64,000 bases of DNA from Apiotrichum sp. Y4204. Taxonomy: Eukaryota > Basidiomycota > Tremellomycetes > Trichosporonales > Trichosporonaceae. Every line of letters starts with the position of its first letter. Position 1 is the stretch's first letter. Positions 23,580 through 35,617 of the stretch are shown one piece after another. The stretch is from positions 558,001 to 622,000 of the forward strand of contig JAMYHL010000018.1 in assembly GCA_025531455.1 (NCBI GenBank), given 5' to 3'. The notes below the pieces were generated by a model that was not told the origin of the DNA, made no database searches, and worked only from the letters and a program-made list of their open reading frames with translations. Both the position numbers and the translations under genes were made by a program.

Positions 23580-23948
23580 ATGATCATCAAACCCGTCGTC
23601 TCAGCGTCTTCAGGTGAGCTTTTACGTCCGTATCGAGCTCACAATGCAGCGGCCCAGTGCCTCGTCCTGTCTGTATTCGGCACCGTCATTCTTGCCGGTA
23701 CGTACTGCGCGCACGGCGCCTTCCCTCTTCCGCTGCCGTGCTGACAGCCAGCGTTCGGCGCCTTCTACGCCCGCAACGCCGAGAACCTGCACGCTCCCGT
23801 CGGGACCGACACCGGACACATTTCTAAGATTTGCTACACCGCGGCGTTTGTGTATGCGTGCTTTACGGTGTTTTGTGGTCTGCAGGTGGGTTTCATCGCT
23901 GGGAAGGCGGACTTGTCCGTTCAGCTAGAGGTACATTGGAAAGAATAG
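23580..23948 (+). CDS. Small two-span membrane protein of unknown function
   Basis: Four exons (23580-23613, 23650-23697, 23752-23885, 23925-23948) splice in phase to 79 residues. Two hydrophobic spans are visible: about residues 12-32 (CLVLSVFGTVILAAFGAFY) and about 53-72 (YTAAFVYACFTVFCGLQ), joined by a short polar loop. The last 39-base intron is a multiple of three and open, so retention would give a 92-residue form. I do not recognise the family; small mitochondrial or ER subunits have this shape, but no motif decides. The NOC1 gene is divergent. Confidence 0.6.
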
Positions 23949-24372
23949 CTGGAGGGGTGAGAGCGGGCAGGTGACGGAACGGGCTACAGGCAGTGATACT
24001 TCGGACCGCAGATCTCATCGTCCGTCAGCAACCATGCTGTCTGCCTCGCCCGACTGCCACCTCCGCCCACACAATCCATACCACAATTCACTAACATCCC
24101 AGCTCGGCGTTCACCAGCGCTACCCGCGGGGAGTGCAGCTGTAGACATTAGATTGACGAGGATATGCATATTGTATTGTAATGCGGTTCAGTGGGCGACG
24201 GCGATGGCATGGCCATCTTCACGCTGTAGCAGTCTGGCTGATCACGATCGGCGGCGGCGAGATCAATTTGCCTCCGCGTCAACACCACCTCGGTCAAAAC
24301 AATGCGACAGCACTCAAGATCACATAGTCAACATTTGCATCACACTCCACACAACCACTTAGCATTCACAAC
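23949..24372. other. Gap before the Lin1 gene
   Basis: 3' flank of the small membrane protein gene and promoter of the Lin1 homologue. A 61-codon minus frame at 23984-24169 has no supporting features. Confidence 0.5.
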
Positions 24373-25679
24373 ATGCCCGTCAAGCGCACCGGAGGCGACA
24401 CCTCCGCGGCACCGAAGCGTACGCGTTTTGCTTCACCACCACCGACGACGCGAGCGGGCTCGAACGGCGCGCAGGAAGCCGAGGACCAGTTTCTCGATGC
24501 CGACATTACCGAGACGAGCCGCGGGGCAAAGAAACGCGAGAAGCGCGCGGTGAAGGACACAGAGGGGTACGGTTCTGATTCCTCTGATGATGAGGAGGGT
24601 GTCGTCCCCTCGCGCCGGCCCGGGGCGAAGGATGACGAGGAAGACGACGAAATGGACATGTTCGCCGACGAAGTCGAGGACGAGAAGGACGACAAGGGCA
24701 AGGGCAAGGAGAAGGAGAAGAAGAAGGAGTTCATGGACCTGGACGACATCAAGGGACAGGAGTTTTCAAAGCGCTCCGAGGAAGAGGACTCCGACAGTGA
24801 GGACGAGGGCAAACCGAAGGGCGAGGGGCTCGATGGCGACATGGGCGAGCTCACGCCGTTCAACATGAAGAACGAGATGGAGACGGGACGGTTCACGGCG
24901 GACGGGGAGGCATATGTCGAGAACTCGGCGGATCCGCACGACATCCACGACACCTGGCTCGGGGAGGTGGACAAGGACGCGATCAAGAAGGCGCGGCGAG
25001 CGCACCGCGAACGCGAGCGGCTGGAGAAGGAGCGCGAGCAGCGCGAGGAGGAGGTTTCGGGGGTCGGGTCCGAGGAGCGCGAGCAGGGACTCATGCGCGA
25101 AGCTATAGAGCTCATGGAGCGCGGAGAGACCGTGCTCGAGGCCCTGCAGCGGCTCGGAAAGGACGAGAAGAAGAAGGACGCCGGGAAGAAGAAGTCGTGG
25201 GCTGAACGCCAAAAGGAGCGGAAGGCAGGGTGAGCTCATTTTCATCGGGTATAAGCTGACATTGCAGTGACGCCGCTGCCACCCCGTTTGCGAGGCTTTC
25301 GACCATCGTGTCCGACCTATCGGCCATCGGCCAGCTGGACGTCTACTCTCTGTCCCGCGAATCCATTCAGCGCATGCTGCCGCAGCCAGAGGCACCAGCA
25401 GCACCGCGCCCGCCACCGGATACGCGCCAGTTCCAGTACCGCTTCTCACTCGCGTACATGCGTTCTCTCCCTGAGGCACAGCGTCCTGTTGAGCGCGAAG
25501 TGTTTGGTGAGTGTGTGTGGTCATCATGTCTGACGCCAGGCCCGTTTTCTGCTCAGCAGCTTAATGCGTGGAAGGCGACTGGCTTCTTCGGGCGGGAGTG
25601 CGAGAATGTAGAGATCAGGCTCTTCAACGCCAACGAGGAGCAGCCGTGGAGCACCTGGAAGGAGGTGCTGGAGGCATAG
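24373..25679 (+). CDS. Lin1/CD2BP2-type U5 snRNP-associated GYF protein
   Basis: Homologue of human CD2BP2 (U5-52K) and yeast Lin1, which bind the U5/tri-snRNP during spliceosome assembly. Exons 24373-25229, 25268-25506 and 25540-25679 give 411 residues. The N-terminal two thirds is charged and acidic. It holds family blocks around MGELTPFNMKNEMETGRF and DPHDIHDTWLGEVDKD, then a basic coiled coil (REAIELMERGETVLEALQRL). The C-terminal GYF-like domain begins FGPFSAQQLNAWKATGFF. The second intron must be removed to restore the GPFS motif. It is convergent with Pkr1; the stop codons are 36 bases apart, so the transcripts probably overlap. Confidence 0.88.
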
Positions 25680-25715
25680 CAGGAGGGTATTGTCATAGCA
25701 TGCAGCATCTATTAT

Positions 25716-26211
25716 CTACCTGTCCTTGCGAGTCTCTGTCGTGTCTGCCGGCGTGTCCGCGAGCAGGGGGTCTGCTAATGGCATATTCTCCGGGTTCTTT
25801 TGCACCTTTGTGAGCTCCATGACGAACCTGGTATCAGCAATGGCCAAACCGGAAGAGCGCACCATAGCATCATCATCCAGAGGCCAAGGTTGACTCCCAT
25901 GAGGATGAGGACGTGCTTGTTCCAGTTGGTGAGGAATGCGAGACCGAAGAGCGTGAGGAGAAGAAAGAAGAATGAGAGGTTCATCGCGAGCACTACCGCC
26001 GAGTTGGCTCCAGGCTGAATGTCAGCGACTCACTCGTGCGGTAGTTGATCCCAAGACTCACCTCGAACACACTCTTGACGAGCAGCCCAACAAACCCAGG
26101 GTTTTCGGCCTGGGCTGGCACCTCCTCTTTGGGAGTATCTCCCACGGCGCCCACCTCATCGACGCGCTTTTCCGGCTCTGATGTTGACGACGTCGAGTTC
26201 GTGGTTGCCAT
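25716..26211 (-). CDS. PKR1: Pkr1-like V-ATPase assembly factor
   Basis: Fungal ER membrane protein needed to assemble the Vo sector of the vacuolar ATPase. Exons 26211-26062, 26014-25863 and 25827-25716 encode 137 residues, typical of the family. After a polar N-terminus comes the conserved GFVGLLVKSVFEPGANSAVV and two membrane spans (LSFFFLLLTLFGLAF and VLILMGVNLGLWMMMLWF) ending in FVMEL. The C-terminus is short and hydrophilic. Introns are 47 and 35 bases. It shares a 264-base divergent promoter with UTP10. Confidence 0.85.
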
Positions 26212-26475
26212 GGTGGTTATGCGCGATGCACGATGCTGGTGGCGACCGTTGTTGCTTTCGTGGACACTGGCTGTCACCATCTCGCCAACATTCCAGCGCT
26301 TGGGCCTGGCAGATTCACGGAGATAAGGACGATGTCCGCTACACGCGAGCGTAAAAGTTGTGAGCCGCTCGAAATCTTGGACACCAGCCTGGATGGCATC
26401 CCTCGCCTTCGAGATGCAAATCTCTGCGCTCTCATCTTGCATCCATAACCCACACCTATACCCCAAAAAGTCGAC
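26212..26475. promoter_or_regulatory. Short bidirectional promoter of PKR1 and UTP10
   Basis: 264 bases between the two divergent start codons, the tightest head-to-head pair in the window. No TATA box is evident. Confidence 0.55.
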
Positions 26476-29400
26476 ATGTCGACCTCTCTCGCAGCGCAGC
26501 TGCAGAACATTGCGTCGCTCGACGCCGGCCGCTTGACGAGCAAGTATGGCCAGCCGTCGAGCAAATCGTACCTTTTCCCCGCCAAGGTCGCCGAGACGCA
26601 CGACCTGGACGCGGTGCACGCGCTAGGCCAGTCGGGCTTTGACGAGCTCGTGCAGCTTGACGAGGGAATGGAGGAGTTTGAGGAGGAGCTGTTTTCAGAG
26701 GCGGCGAAGCGCAACGACCGAATGATGCTCTCCCCCGAGGATAACGAGGTGCTCGACAAGACCCTCGAGCGGTGTCTCCGCAGGCTGGGCAAGTGGATCG
26801 GCATCATGGCAGGCGGAAAGTGTATTGAATGGCTGGTGCGGAGGTTCAGGTATGTGGACAATGGTAGTTCATGTCTGACGACAGGGTGCACGAGATGAAC
26901 GCCGAGGTCCTTCTCCAGGTCTTCCTCCCGTACCACGACTCGAGCAACTTTGCGCGTATACTCGCGATCCTCACCCTTCCGACCACCTCGGCCTACCACG
27001 CCCCTTTTGCCGCATTGACAAAGAAGGCGCAGGCCGTTCCGCGCGAGTACATTGTCTCGGCCGTGTCGTCCGCGCGTGACCCCTCGCTCCGTCTGCTCAC
27101 CGAGGTCGCGAGGTCGGTGAAGAAGGCACTCGACGAGGATGTCGTACACCGCGCGCTCCTGGCGTTCTGGAGCGCCACCCTCGTTGACCTTCTTGAGCGC
27201 TCCAAGGCTTCCGGCCGTGTTCCGGAGGGTGTGGTCAAGATCCTCGTCGAGGCCTTTGTCACCATTCTCTCGCGCCGCAGTGCCGGCCCGGAAGTCAACG
27301 CCGCAGTGTACCCTCCGCTGGTGCTTCTCGCTCGCTGTGTCCGTCTGGCCGACGCACCCTTCGCTGCTGTCGTTGAGTCACTCCTCACCCCCGGAACCGG
27401 TGCGAACCCTTCCCAGCGCGTTCTTACCCTCCTTGTCCTTCTCGACCCGCGCAAGGGTTGGGAGGGACTCGGGCAGGATGCGCCCGCCCGCCTCGCGAAG
27501 ATTCCCCAGCTGGGCGAGCTCCTTGTCGCCGCCATGCAGAAGTACGGCTTTGATAACGCTGTCGCCGCTGTTGTCTCGGCCCTTATCGAGAACGTCAAGA
27601 TCTCGGAACAGACTCTGACTACCCTTGTTGACGCCGACCTCCCGGCGTCCATCATTACTCTTCTCGCGGAGAAGCTCCTCCAGACTCCGTCCGGCGGACA
27701 AGAGACTGCCCGCACCCTTCTCGGCACCCTTCGCCAGCGCCACCCGCTCCTCGTTGACAATGCTGTCGTCGATTCGGCGGCCGACCCCGCTCTCATCCAG
27801 TGGACCTCTGCCGAGTCGGCTTTCGTGGACGTGCACTCTGCGGACGTCGCGTCGCGTGTGTCGGGTGTCAAGGAGATGTACGCCGTTGCTCAGGGCGCTG
27901 GTGTCACGAAAGACAACGTCCGTGAACTTCTCCAGGACGAGACGGTCCGCTCCGCCCAGCTCGCCATCATGGCTCGTCTCCGCGACACTGAGGAGCCCGT
28001 GCTGTCTGCTCTGTATGCCGAGCCCGAGCTTCTTGCCGCTCTCGTTACGGACAAGGAGTACATCGAGGCAGTCACTCCCGCGTTCATTGCCACCAAGCCG
28101 AGCCCTGCTGCTCTCACCTTCCACCTTGGCTTCATTGCCAAGTATATCACCGACCCGTCCGTCTTTGAGAAGCTGCTGCTGCCCAACCTTCTCGCAACGC
28201 AGGAGCGTCGTGCCTTCGGCTCCGAGCAGTGGGCCCTTGCATCCAAGGCCTCTAAGCTCCTCGAGAAGGTCAAGTACGACGCCGATGCTGTCAAGTTTAA
28301 CGCCGCGATGCTCGCCGCTGTCGCGACTGCGATCGCCGCCAGTGCCGACGTTTCCGCCAAGGTCGATGTCCTCATCCGGAACATCGCCGCGGGAATTCCC
28401 ACCACGCGCCTGGCCGCTACGCTTCTTCTCGGCCAGGTCGTCTCGACTTCTGGCGAGTTCCAGTCGACCGTCGCGGCTCGCTCGCTTGACACCCTGGAGA
28501 CTTACCTCGCCGGCAAGCCGCTGAAGGATGTGTCTGAGGTCGAGGCACCGCTCTCTGAGGCGCTCCTTAAGTCCGTCACTTCCAAGCCCGGGAATGGCAA
28601 GACGCAGCAGCGCGCCTACCTCTCGCTTCTCGCTGCTGCGGCGAGCATTCAGTCGTCGACTGCCTACCTTGGCGAGACATCCACCATCGCACACTCGCTC
28701 TACCGCTGGGCCAACAGCGCCAACCTCGCGGACAAGGTTTCGAAGCACCTTCTCCAGGCAGTTTTCGGCCAGCTGGGCGAGAACTCGCTCGTCTTCCTCG
28801 CGTCCGTGTGGACTTCGCCCGTCGACTCGGCGCTCCGCGTCGCCGCTCTCCGCCACGCCGCAGCTTTCATCAAGGCGTACGCCAACAAGCCCACCGACTT
28901 CCAGCTCCTTCTCCCCGCGACTCTCATCGCGCTCCAGGACCCTGCTCGCCATGTCCGTGCCGCGGCGGCCGCCCTTCTTAAGACTATCACTCCCGCTTCC
29001 GCGTCGGCTGATATCTACGCGCTGGAAAACATCTACGGTTCGCGTTCCGACCTCGCCCAGCTCCTCAAACCGTCAGACCTCGGCAAGTACCTCAACACCA
29101 TCAAGGAGGAGCTCGACGACATGGTTGTCGATGCCGGCCGTCTCGCACTGATTCACGCCAAGGCTCTCGATGCGAAGAAGAAGGACGCGTACAGGCGCGA
29201 CGTGGTTGACTGGCTAATGTCACATGTTCTTGCGTGGCGCCAGCTGTCTGCCCGTCGCTCGCTTCTCTCCTCGCTTGACCGCACCATCAATGTGTCCCGC
29301 GTTTACGGTGCCCTCCCGCTCCTTGAGGAGACCGAGTGGCTCGCGACTCTCCCGCTTGCCGACAAGGCCGAGTACCTTGACCTCCTGTTCGATGCCTTTG

Positions 29401-32177
29401 CTCATAAGCACGCCCAGGCAATCACAGAGGCGGACTCGGACGCCTGGGCATTCCTCCTTAAGGTTGTCGAGACGCCGTCAGAGCAGCGAACCATCTCTCT
29501 CCAGCGGATGGAGTCGCTCTTCCCGGCGCTCAAGCCTGTGCAGAAGGCGGACTACATCGTTGCGCTTATCCAGTCGCTCCACGGCCTGTCCATCAACGAC
29601 AAGCTTGCGTCCAAGGAGACCCTTGCCAAGCTGGTCCTTTCCACCACCGAGTGCATCTCCGTCATCTCTACCCTCATTGCGCCCCTCGACTCGCCCGTGC
29701 AGCGCAAGAAGGCGAAGACGGATGACGAGGACAAGACCGAGGCCGCCGTTGCGGACATTACTGTCTTTGTCGAGTCGCGCGACTGGAAGAAGATGCGCGG
29801 AGACGCCAACCTTGTCGCTTCGCTTATGAGCGTACTGTCGGCTGTCCTCACCAAGCGCCAGGCGATCAAGGAGGGTGTGGACTACCTCGAGCAGGAGACG
29901 CTCCGCGGTATTCTTTTGCAGATCGAACAGATCACGAGCGCCGACGCGATCCTGCGCGCCCACATCGGTCTCGAGGTCATCATCAAGGTCATCCGCGCCA
30001 GCTCCAACCCGCGCACCTCGCAACGCGCGCTGCTCGTTGCATCCGAGCTTGCTCGTCTTATCCCCGACGCCGTGCTCCACAACATCATGCCCATCTTCAC
30101 CTTTATGGGCTCGTCGGACCTGCAGCGCGACGACGCATTCAGCTTTGGCGTCGTGGAGAAGACGGTCGAGAGCATTGTGCCTGTCATGGCGACGTCGCTC
30201 AAGGAGAAGGCGGACACCAAGCTCGAGCTCTACAACGAGTCCAAGACGTTCCTCGCCATCTTCACCGACATGTCTGGCCGCCTGCCGAAGCACCGCACCC
30301 TGCCGTTCTTTGTCCACCTCGTCAAGTCGCTCGGTACAGAGTTCCTCCCGCCTGTGTGCTTGCTCCTGGCGGACAAGAAGAAGTCGGACCTGGCACTCAG
30401 CCTGGCTGGCGCGTTTCCCGCCGCTGTGCGCTCCGAGACGCTGCTCGAGACTGTTCTCGAGGCGAAGCGGGACTCGGAAGAGTCCTTCCTCGACGACCCC
30501 AATCCTGCTGTGCTCTTCCAGTTTGCCGCGGCGCTCGCCAAGGGCCTACAGGGCAAGGTGTGCCCGCAGGCGGTTGTGCTGCAGGTCGTGTCCGAGCTGG
30601 TGGAGAGTGTGGACGAGAACGCAGAGGCGGTATTGGCTACGACCATGCAGCTCCTCTCCGTGGACTCATTCCTCCAGATCACGGCAACTGTGCTCGAGCG
30701 CGGCGGCGACGATGTCACGCGTACCCTGGAGCTCTTCTCCGCCCGTCTGCCGCTCATCAAGCCCGAACTTCGCGGAAAGGCCTCAATGGGTATTATCATC
30801 AAGCGCGCCGCCGCACTCCTCGAGACCCCCAAGGCGTCATACGCACTCACAGCGCTGGACCGCGTTGTGTCCACCGCCATCCCGGCCGAGATCGCCACCC
30901 TGGCGGGCATCGTCCCCACCGTCGTCACTGCCGCCAAGGGCAACCCGTCGGTGCTCCCCCTCCTCGCCGCACTGGTCCGCCGCCTCGGCCCGCGCTGCAT
31001 CCCGTACATCCAGAGCATCCTCGACGTGTGCCTTGCGCTCTCTCGCGCACCGCCCACTCCCGAGGTCGCGCACACTGCCTTCGACACGATCGCCGCGTTG
31101 GTTGACACGGTGCCGACGTTCGTCAACTCCAAGCAGCTCGTCGCGCTCCTCGGTGCTGCAGCTGCACACCGTGCCGCGGACGAGGGTGCCTCGGCCCACC
31201 TCCTCGCCGCGATCGCGAAGCGCATCCCGACCAAAACCCTCATTCCCGTGGTCATGGACCTGTGGAAGACGCTCAAGGGCGGTGCGCAGGCGCCGACCGA
31301 AGCCTTCTTCGCGCTCCTTCGCAACGCGCTGCGCCACGCCGACCGCAAGGTGCTCCCGTCCCTCACGCGGCCGCTGTTCGCATTCTTCCTGGACGTGTTC
31401 GACCAGCGCCACGGCAGCACGCTCTCCGAGGAGACCCTCGCTGCCCTCGAAAAGTCGTCCATTGCCTCATTCCTCGAGCTCGTCACCAAGCTCTCGGAGG
31501 CCGGGTTCAAGCCCCTCTTCAGCCGCCTGTATGACTGGGCGGTGGTCGATCTCCCCGAGGCTGGCGCACACGCCCGCGCGCGCCAAATGGTCCTCCTCCG
31601 CGTCATGGACGGCCTGCTCGACAAGTTCCGCCACCTCATCACACCGCACATGGTGACCCTCATGCCGTTTGTCGACGAGTCGCTGGACGCCTATGCTGCC
31701 GGCCAAGCCAACGACTCGGCCCTCTGGGCGCTCATGCTCGCCGTGCTCGGCAAGAGCATGGACGTCGACGACGGCGCATACTGGACCGACGCGCTGCTGC
31801 TCAAGCTTCTCCCGCGCCTCATCGCGCAGCTTGCCGTCTTCCCGGAACTCTCCTCGTCCCCGACCTCGCCGCCCGCGGTTGCGATCGCCGCCCTGGCCGT
31901 GTCCACCACCTCGGAGACGACGCTCAAAAGGGTCAACAACGCGGTACTCCTCGCCACGCGTGCCGAGGAGCCGCGCGAGCGTATGGCCGCGCTCCGCGCC
32001 CTCGACGCCATGTGGGAGCGCCACGCCGACGAGCTCATCCAGTTCGTCCCCGAGACGGTTGCAGAGTTCCTCGCCGAGCTCATCGAGGACGAGAATGCCG
32101 AGGTTGAGCAGCTCGCCCGCCGCGTACTCACCCGCATCGAGGGCGTCACCGGCAGCCTCAAGGAGTATCTCGAGTAG
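26476..32177 (+). CDS. UTP10: UTP10/HEATR1, U3 snoRNP (t-UTP) component
   Basis: Large HEAT-repeat scaffold of the small-subunit processome, acting in rDNA transcription and 18S pre-rRNA processing. Two exons (26476-26849 and 26885-32177; 35-base intron) give 1,888 residues, somewhat longer than yeast Utp10. The N-terminus [20 protein letters not shown] and YLFPAKVAE is typical, and the C-terminal BP28CT region is recognised by [18 protein letters not shown] near residue 1,660. Alpha-helical repeats fill the rest; a short Lys-rich insertion ([14 protein letters not shown]) lies near residue 940. The gene ends 111 bases before the convergent PROPPIN gene. Confidence 0.95.
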
Positions 32178-32288
32178 AGTAGGAGTACATTGTAATACCT
32201 TGATCCATGCATTCATACCGGACAACGCCTCACCCATACTCATACCATCGTGGCTATGCTTACAACATGCTCATACAAGAAAATCAGG

Positions 32289-34024
32289 CTACCACCCGCC
32301 GCCGCCGACGCCGAGGCGGCGATACTCCACCAGCTCACACTTTTTGCGCTCGTCGTCGTCGGGCGGCAGGCGGAGGCGGTACCAGTCGCCCGCAAACGTG
32401 ATGACGACAAGCTGGCGCTCACGCCGTTTAGCCGGGGACGTGGGTGTCGACGGTCCTGTGCCAGTTCCGCGCCGCGCACGCGTGCCCTGCATCCGGACCG
32501 AGGCTGAGGCACGCACGCTCCCCGCTCCCGACCCCGACGAACTGCGGCGGTGCAGCCCCGGATTTGTCGGTGTCTGGGACCGCAGGCTCGGCGTCGCGGT
32601 GCGCGTCGAGTCGCCCGACCGCCGCTCCTCGCGTGATCCCATCGGCTTCTCCTCGGCATTCACATCGACCTCGACCTCGATCCACGACACGACGTAGCGT
32701 TCCGCCCACTCGCCGTCTCCCCCGTCCTCGCTCATCTTCATGGAGGGCAGGCCGGCCGCGTCGGCCGCCGCCCCGATCGCGTTTGAGAATGCGTGCGGGT
32801 TCTTCCTCGGGAGATAGTACTGCGCAAAACTCGCAGAGGAGGAAAAGTAGTTTGGGAGACTGAGCGCTTTGACAAGCGCGGGGGTGGTCTTTGGCCGCGC
32901 CGTTTCCCACACATGGACCGTGCCCTTGTCGCTCCACGCGACGACGCGCCCGCCCTTGCGCCGGAGAGCGTCCCGGCCCTCGGCGGGAAACACGGCGTCT
33001 TCAAACAGCAATCCCCAGATCTCGGCGCGGTCGACGCCGCGCCGCAGCTCGGATTCCTGTGCGCCTCTCGCAGTGTCCCATACGCGTAGAAGCGTACCGC
33101 GTTCTGATGCAGTGAGGATGTGCGAGCCCGAGGCGGAACATGCGAGCGCTGAGAGGGGGTGCGTGTGCGCCAGCAGAATTGGGGAACGGAATGTGTTGGG
33201 AGAGCCAGAGGACGAACGCAGGTTAATGAGCTGCACGTGTCCCGCCTGCCGGCCGGGGAGGGCTAACAGCGAGCTCCCCTCCGCAGTGCTCAGTGCGCAC
33301 AGGCCTGGCGTCAGTGGAATCCCGGTGGCGACATGCAATAGCGCAGCCCGTTGCTCCGCACTCACCATGCTCGTTCTCCGTCGTCTCCCACTCGCCGACC
33401 TTCTCGATCCCCGCGCCATATTCGTATGCGAGCGCGCGGCGCAGGAGCACAATCACGATCGTGCGGTGGCGCACCGCGATGCCCCGGATGCGTTCCCTGC
33501 TGTTAGGTGCTGACACCTCGGTGCGAGTTTCGCGTGCAATCCTCGACCCCCAGTCCTCCGACCTCGGTGCCAGTACGGTGGCCACTCTCTCTCTCTCTCT
33601 CTCTCTTTCCCGGCTCCCACTCACCCAAACTCCAGCTCGGCGACCGCGCCCCGCGTATCATGGTACACTACGGCCTTGTTTGGCGGGAAGAGCGGGTTCG
33701 CGCCGCCGCCCTGCAGCACGAGCAGCGGCGAGTGCGGGAGCGGCACCGCGCGCGCGAGGGTGCCAGGAAGTGCTGCCATTAGCATTGAGATACTCGCCAG
33801 CCAGAGTCCAAGCTTGAGACCCAAAATAGAAAAAAGTCAAGCCTCGTCGTCTCGTCGTCGGTCCCGCACTCACATCGCCGTCGCAGCAGCCCCAGAGGCC
33901 ACGTCCGCCACACCTCGTACCCGCTCTCAGTCGCGACCGCGAAGACGCGCCCGTCGTGCGTAAACGTGATCCCCAAGATAGGCGGCGGGCGCTGCGTCGA
34001 GACTTGATACCGCGCTAACTGCAT
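32289..34024 (-). CDS. PROPPIN beta-propeller (Hsv2/WIPI3-4-like) phosphoinositide-binding protein
   Basis: Seven-bladed WD40-like protein binding PI3P/PI(3,5)P2 on endosome, vacuole or autophagic membranes. Exons 34024-33874, 33772-33625, 33496-33366 and 33304-32289 give 481 residues. Family marks are FAVATESGYEVW in blade 1, GGGANPLFPPNKAVVYHD, and the lipid-binding motif LRRG at residues 230-233 (LRRGVDRAEIW). In most PROPPINs the motif begins with Phe, but Leu is common in the Hsv2/WIPI3-4 group. A Ser/Arg/Thr-rich insertion of about 110 residues precedes the last blade (LVVITFAGDWYRLRL). Intron 2 holds a CT microsatellite. Choice among Atg18, Atg21 and Hsv2 is by eye only. Confidence 0.82.
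33585..33606. repeat. (CT)11 microsatellite
   Basis: Twenty-two bases of perfect CT repeat inside intron 2 of the PROPPIN gene (GA on the transcribed strand). Confidence 0.95.
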
Positions 34025-35617
34025 GTCGGGTGGTGGGGATGATAGGAGAGAGAGTGAGGGTGAGGTAGGTGGGTTGAACTGGGATGCTTTGGATGGGTTC
34101 GGTGGTGGCGAAACGATCGAAAGGGGTTACGCGGGTGTTGTTGTTCCTCTGGCTGGAGAGTGGAGGTCACGCCGAGTGTCGGTTCTAGTCGGAGGGTTCG
34201 AATCCCGCGCGCGGTGAGGGATTTGTTTCGAGAAAAAGCTTCAGCAACATCATGTCAGAGCCTAAGAGGCAGCACTGGAGATGTTGGCTCAGCAGACCGA
34301 CACGCCTGGCAAGGTAAATGGTATCTTGTACCCTGGTATCACCGATATCCTTTATCAGCGCCATTTGTATCTCACATATCTCACGCACTCGGCGTCATGT
34401 CCTACCAAGGATCAACACTTCCGCCACCACTTTCAACGCGGCCACCACGGCCACTGCAGCCACCGGAGCAGCTACTGCACGGTAGATGCGGCTTATTGGA
34501 GTTGAGAATACAAATCAATATGCCGCACCTGCAGTATCGCTTGGCGTAGCCTATAGCCTCTAGATAGAATCGACGCCGAGCTGCGAGAATAGTCGGCACC
34601 ACTGCCACATTGCGACGCGCATCACTTGAGGGCGCGAGCTGTGCGAAGTGGCATCCAGCCGTGGCCTGTCCTGTATGCTAAAGCTTCCTTCCATTCCCTC
34701 CAGCTGCATCCGGATACCCAATCTGCCCCCCTGTCCAATACACCATCCTTGACACCCGCGGCACTAGCGCCGCTAGCAGCGCAGAATACACACTAGAGCC
34801 AGCTAGACCCGTTAGATCCACCTAGACTGCCACTAGCCGCGAGCCCATCATGTCCTCGCCTCCCCCAGTCCAATCACATCCCCATGCCGCTCAATGCCGC
34901 GAGAGGCGCACCCTACCGTGTTCCACGGACCGCGTACTGTGTCCTGCCCACCTGTCGCAGGAGCGCAGCTGCTGGCTGCTGCCGTACTGCCACCCACGTG
35001 CCACGGGCCCCGCAACCGGATCAACGGATCCGCACCGCGGCTTGGCGCCTTGGCCACCAGCGCCACCACCTCATTTCGTACCTCTTTGGCCACGCCCACA
35101 GTGGCCGTCGGGCTCGATTCTCGGCTTCGCATCGCGGTGTTGATGACGATCGGCGATCATGGGCCCCAGATACGGAACCCCAGAGACAGAAACCGTTGGA
35201 TCGAGCTGCAAGGACGCGCCAGCACCTGTCCCACCTCTTCCCCACTTGCCCATCACTCATCTCGGCTCTGTCGCTTGCTTCGGTTGCGTTTTACAATCAT
35301 AGCCCATGAATGGCATTATGACCCTGTCAACCTACAAAAAAAAATACAATGGCGCGGGGGCTGCAGCCCAGACGGCATTATGGCGTAGATATCTATTGAT
35401 GTACGCAAGCTGATACGCAGGTATGGAATGGTGATGAGTGTGAACAAGGGATACGGGAGAATGGGGGAATGGCGAGAATATATGAGGAGAATGGATAATG
35501 CAAGTGCGCCGCGCGCGATGCGGATGGAATGGATGACTATAGGGTGATGAGGTGTATGTTAATTAGCACCAATGCGGTGGAATAGCTTGACTATGCTCTA
35601 GCACGTATGCTCTAGCT
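34025..35617. other. 1.6-kb gap between PROPPIN and VTT genes
   Basis: Promoter side of the PROPPIN gene and 3' flank of the VTT gene. Several overlapping frames of 70-165 codons at 34,850-35,390 differ in every frame, lack family features and are not supported. A B-box-like GGTTCGAATCC at 34194-34204 has no matching acceptor stem. No gene supported. Confidence 0.5.

Noticed and set aside
27378..31656. Long open frames opposite or alongside UTP10 (for example 524 codons minus, 593 codons plus in another frame)
   Set aside because: They lie entirely within the UTP10 coding sequence and are explained by its G+C-rich third positions; their composition is Ser/Arg-skewed without domains.
34194..34204. 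B-box-like GGTTCGAATCC suggesting a tRNA
   Set aside because: T-stem has a mismatch, no complementary acceptor or anticodon stem can be drawn on either strand, and no A box lies at a sensible distance.
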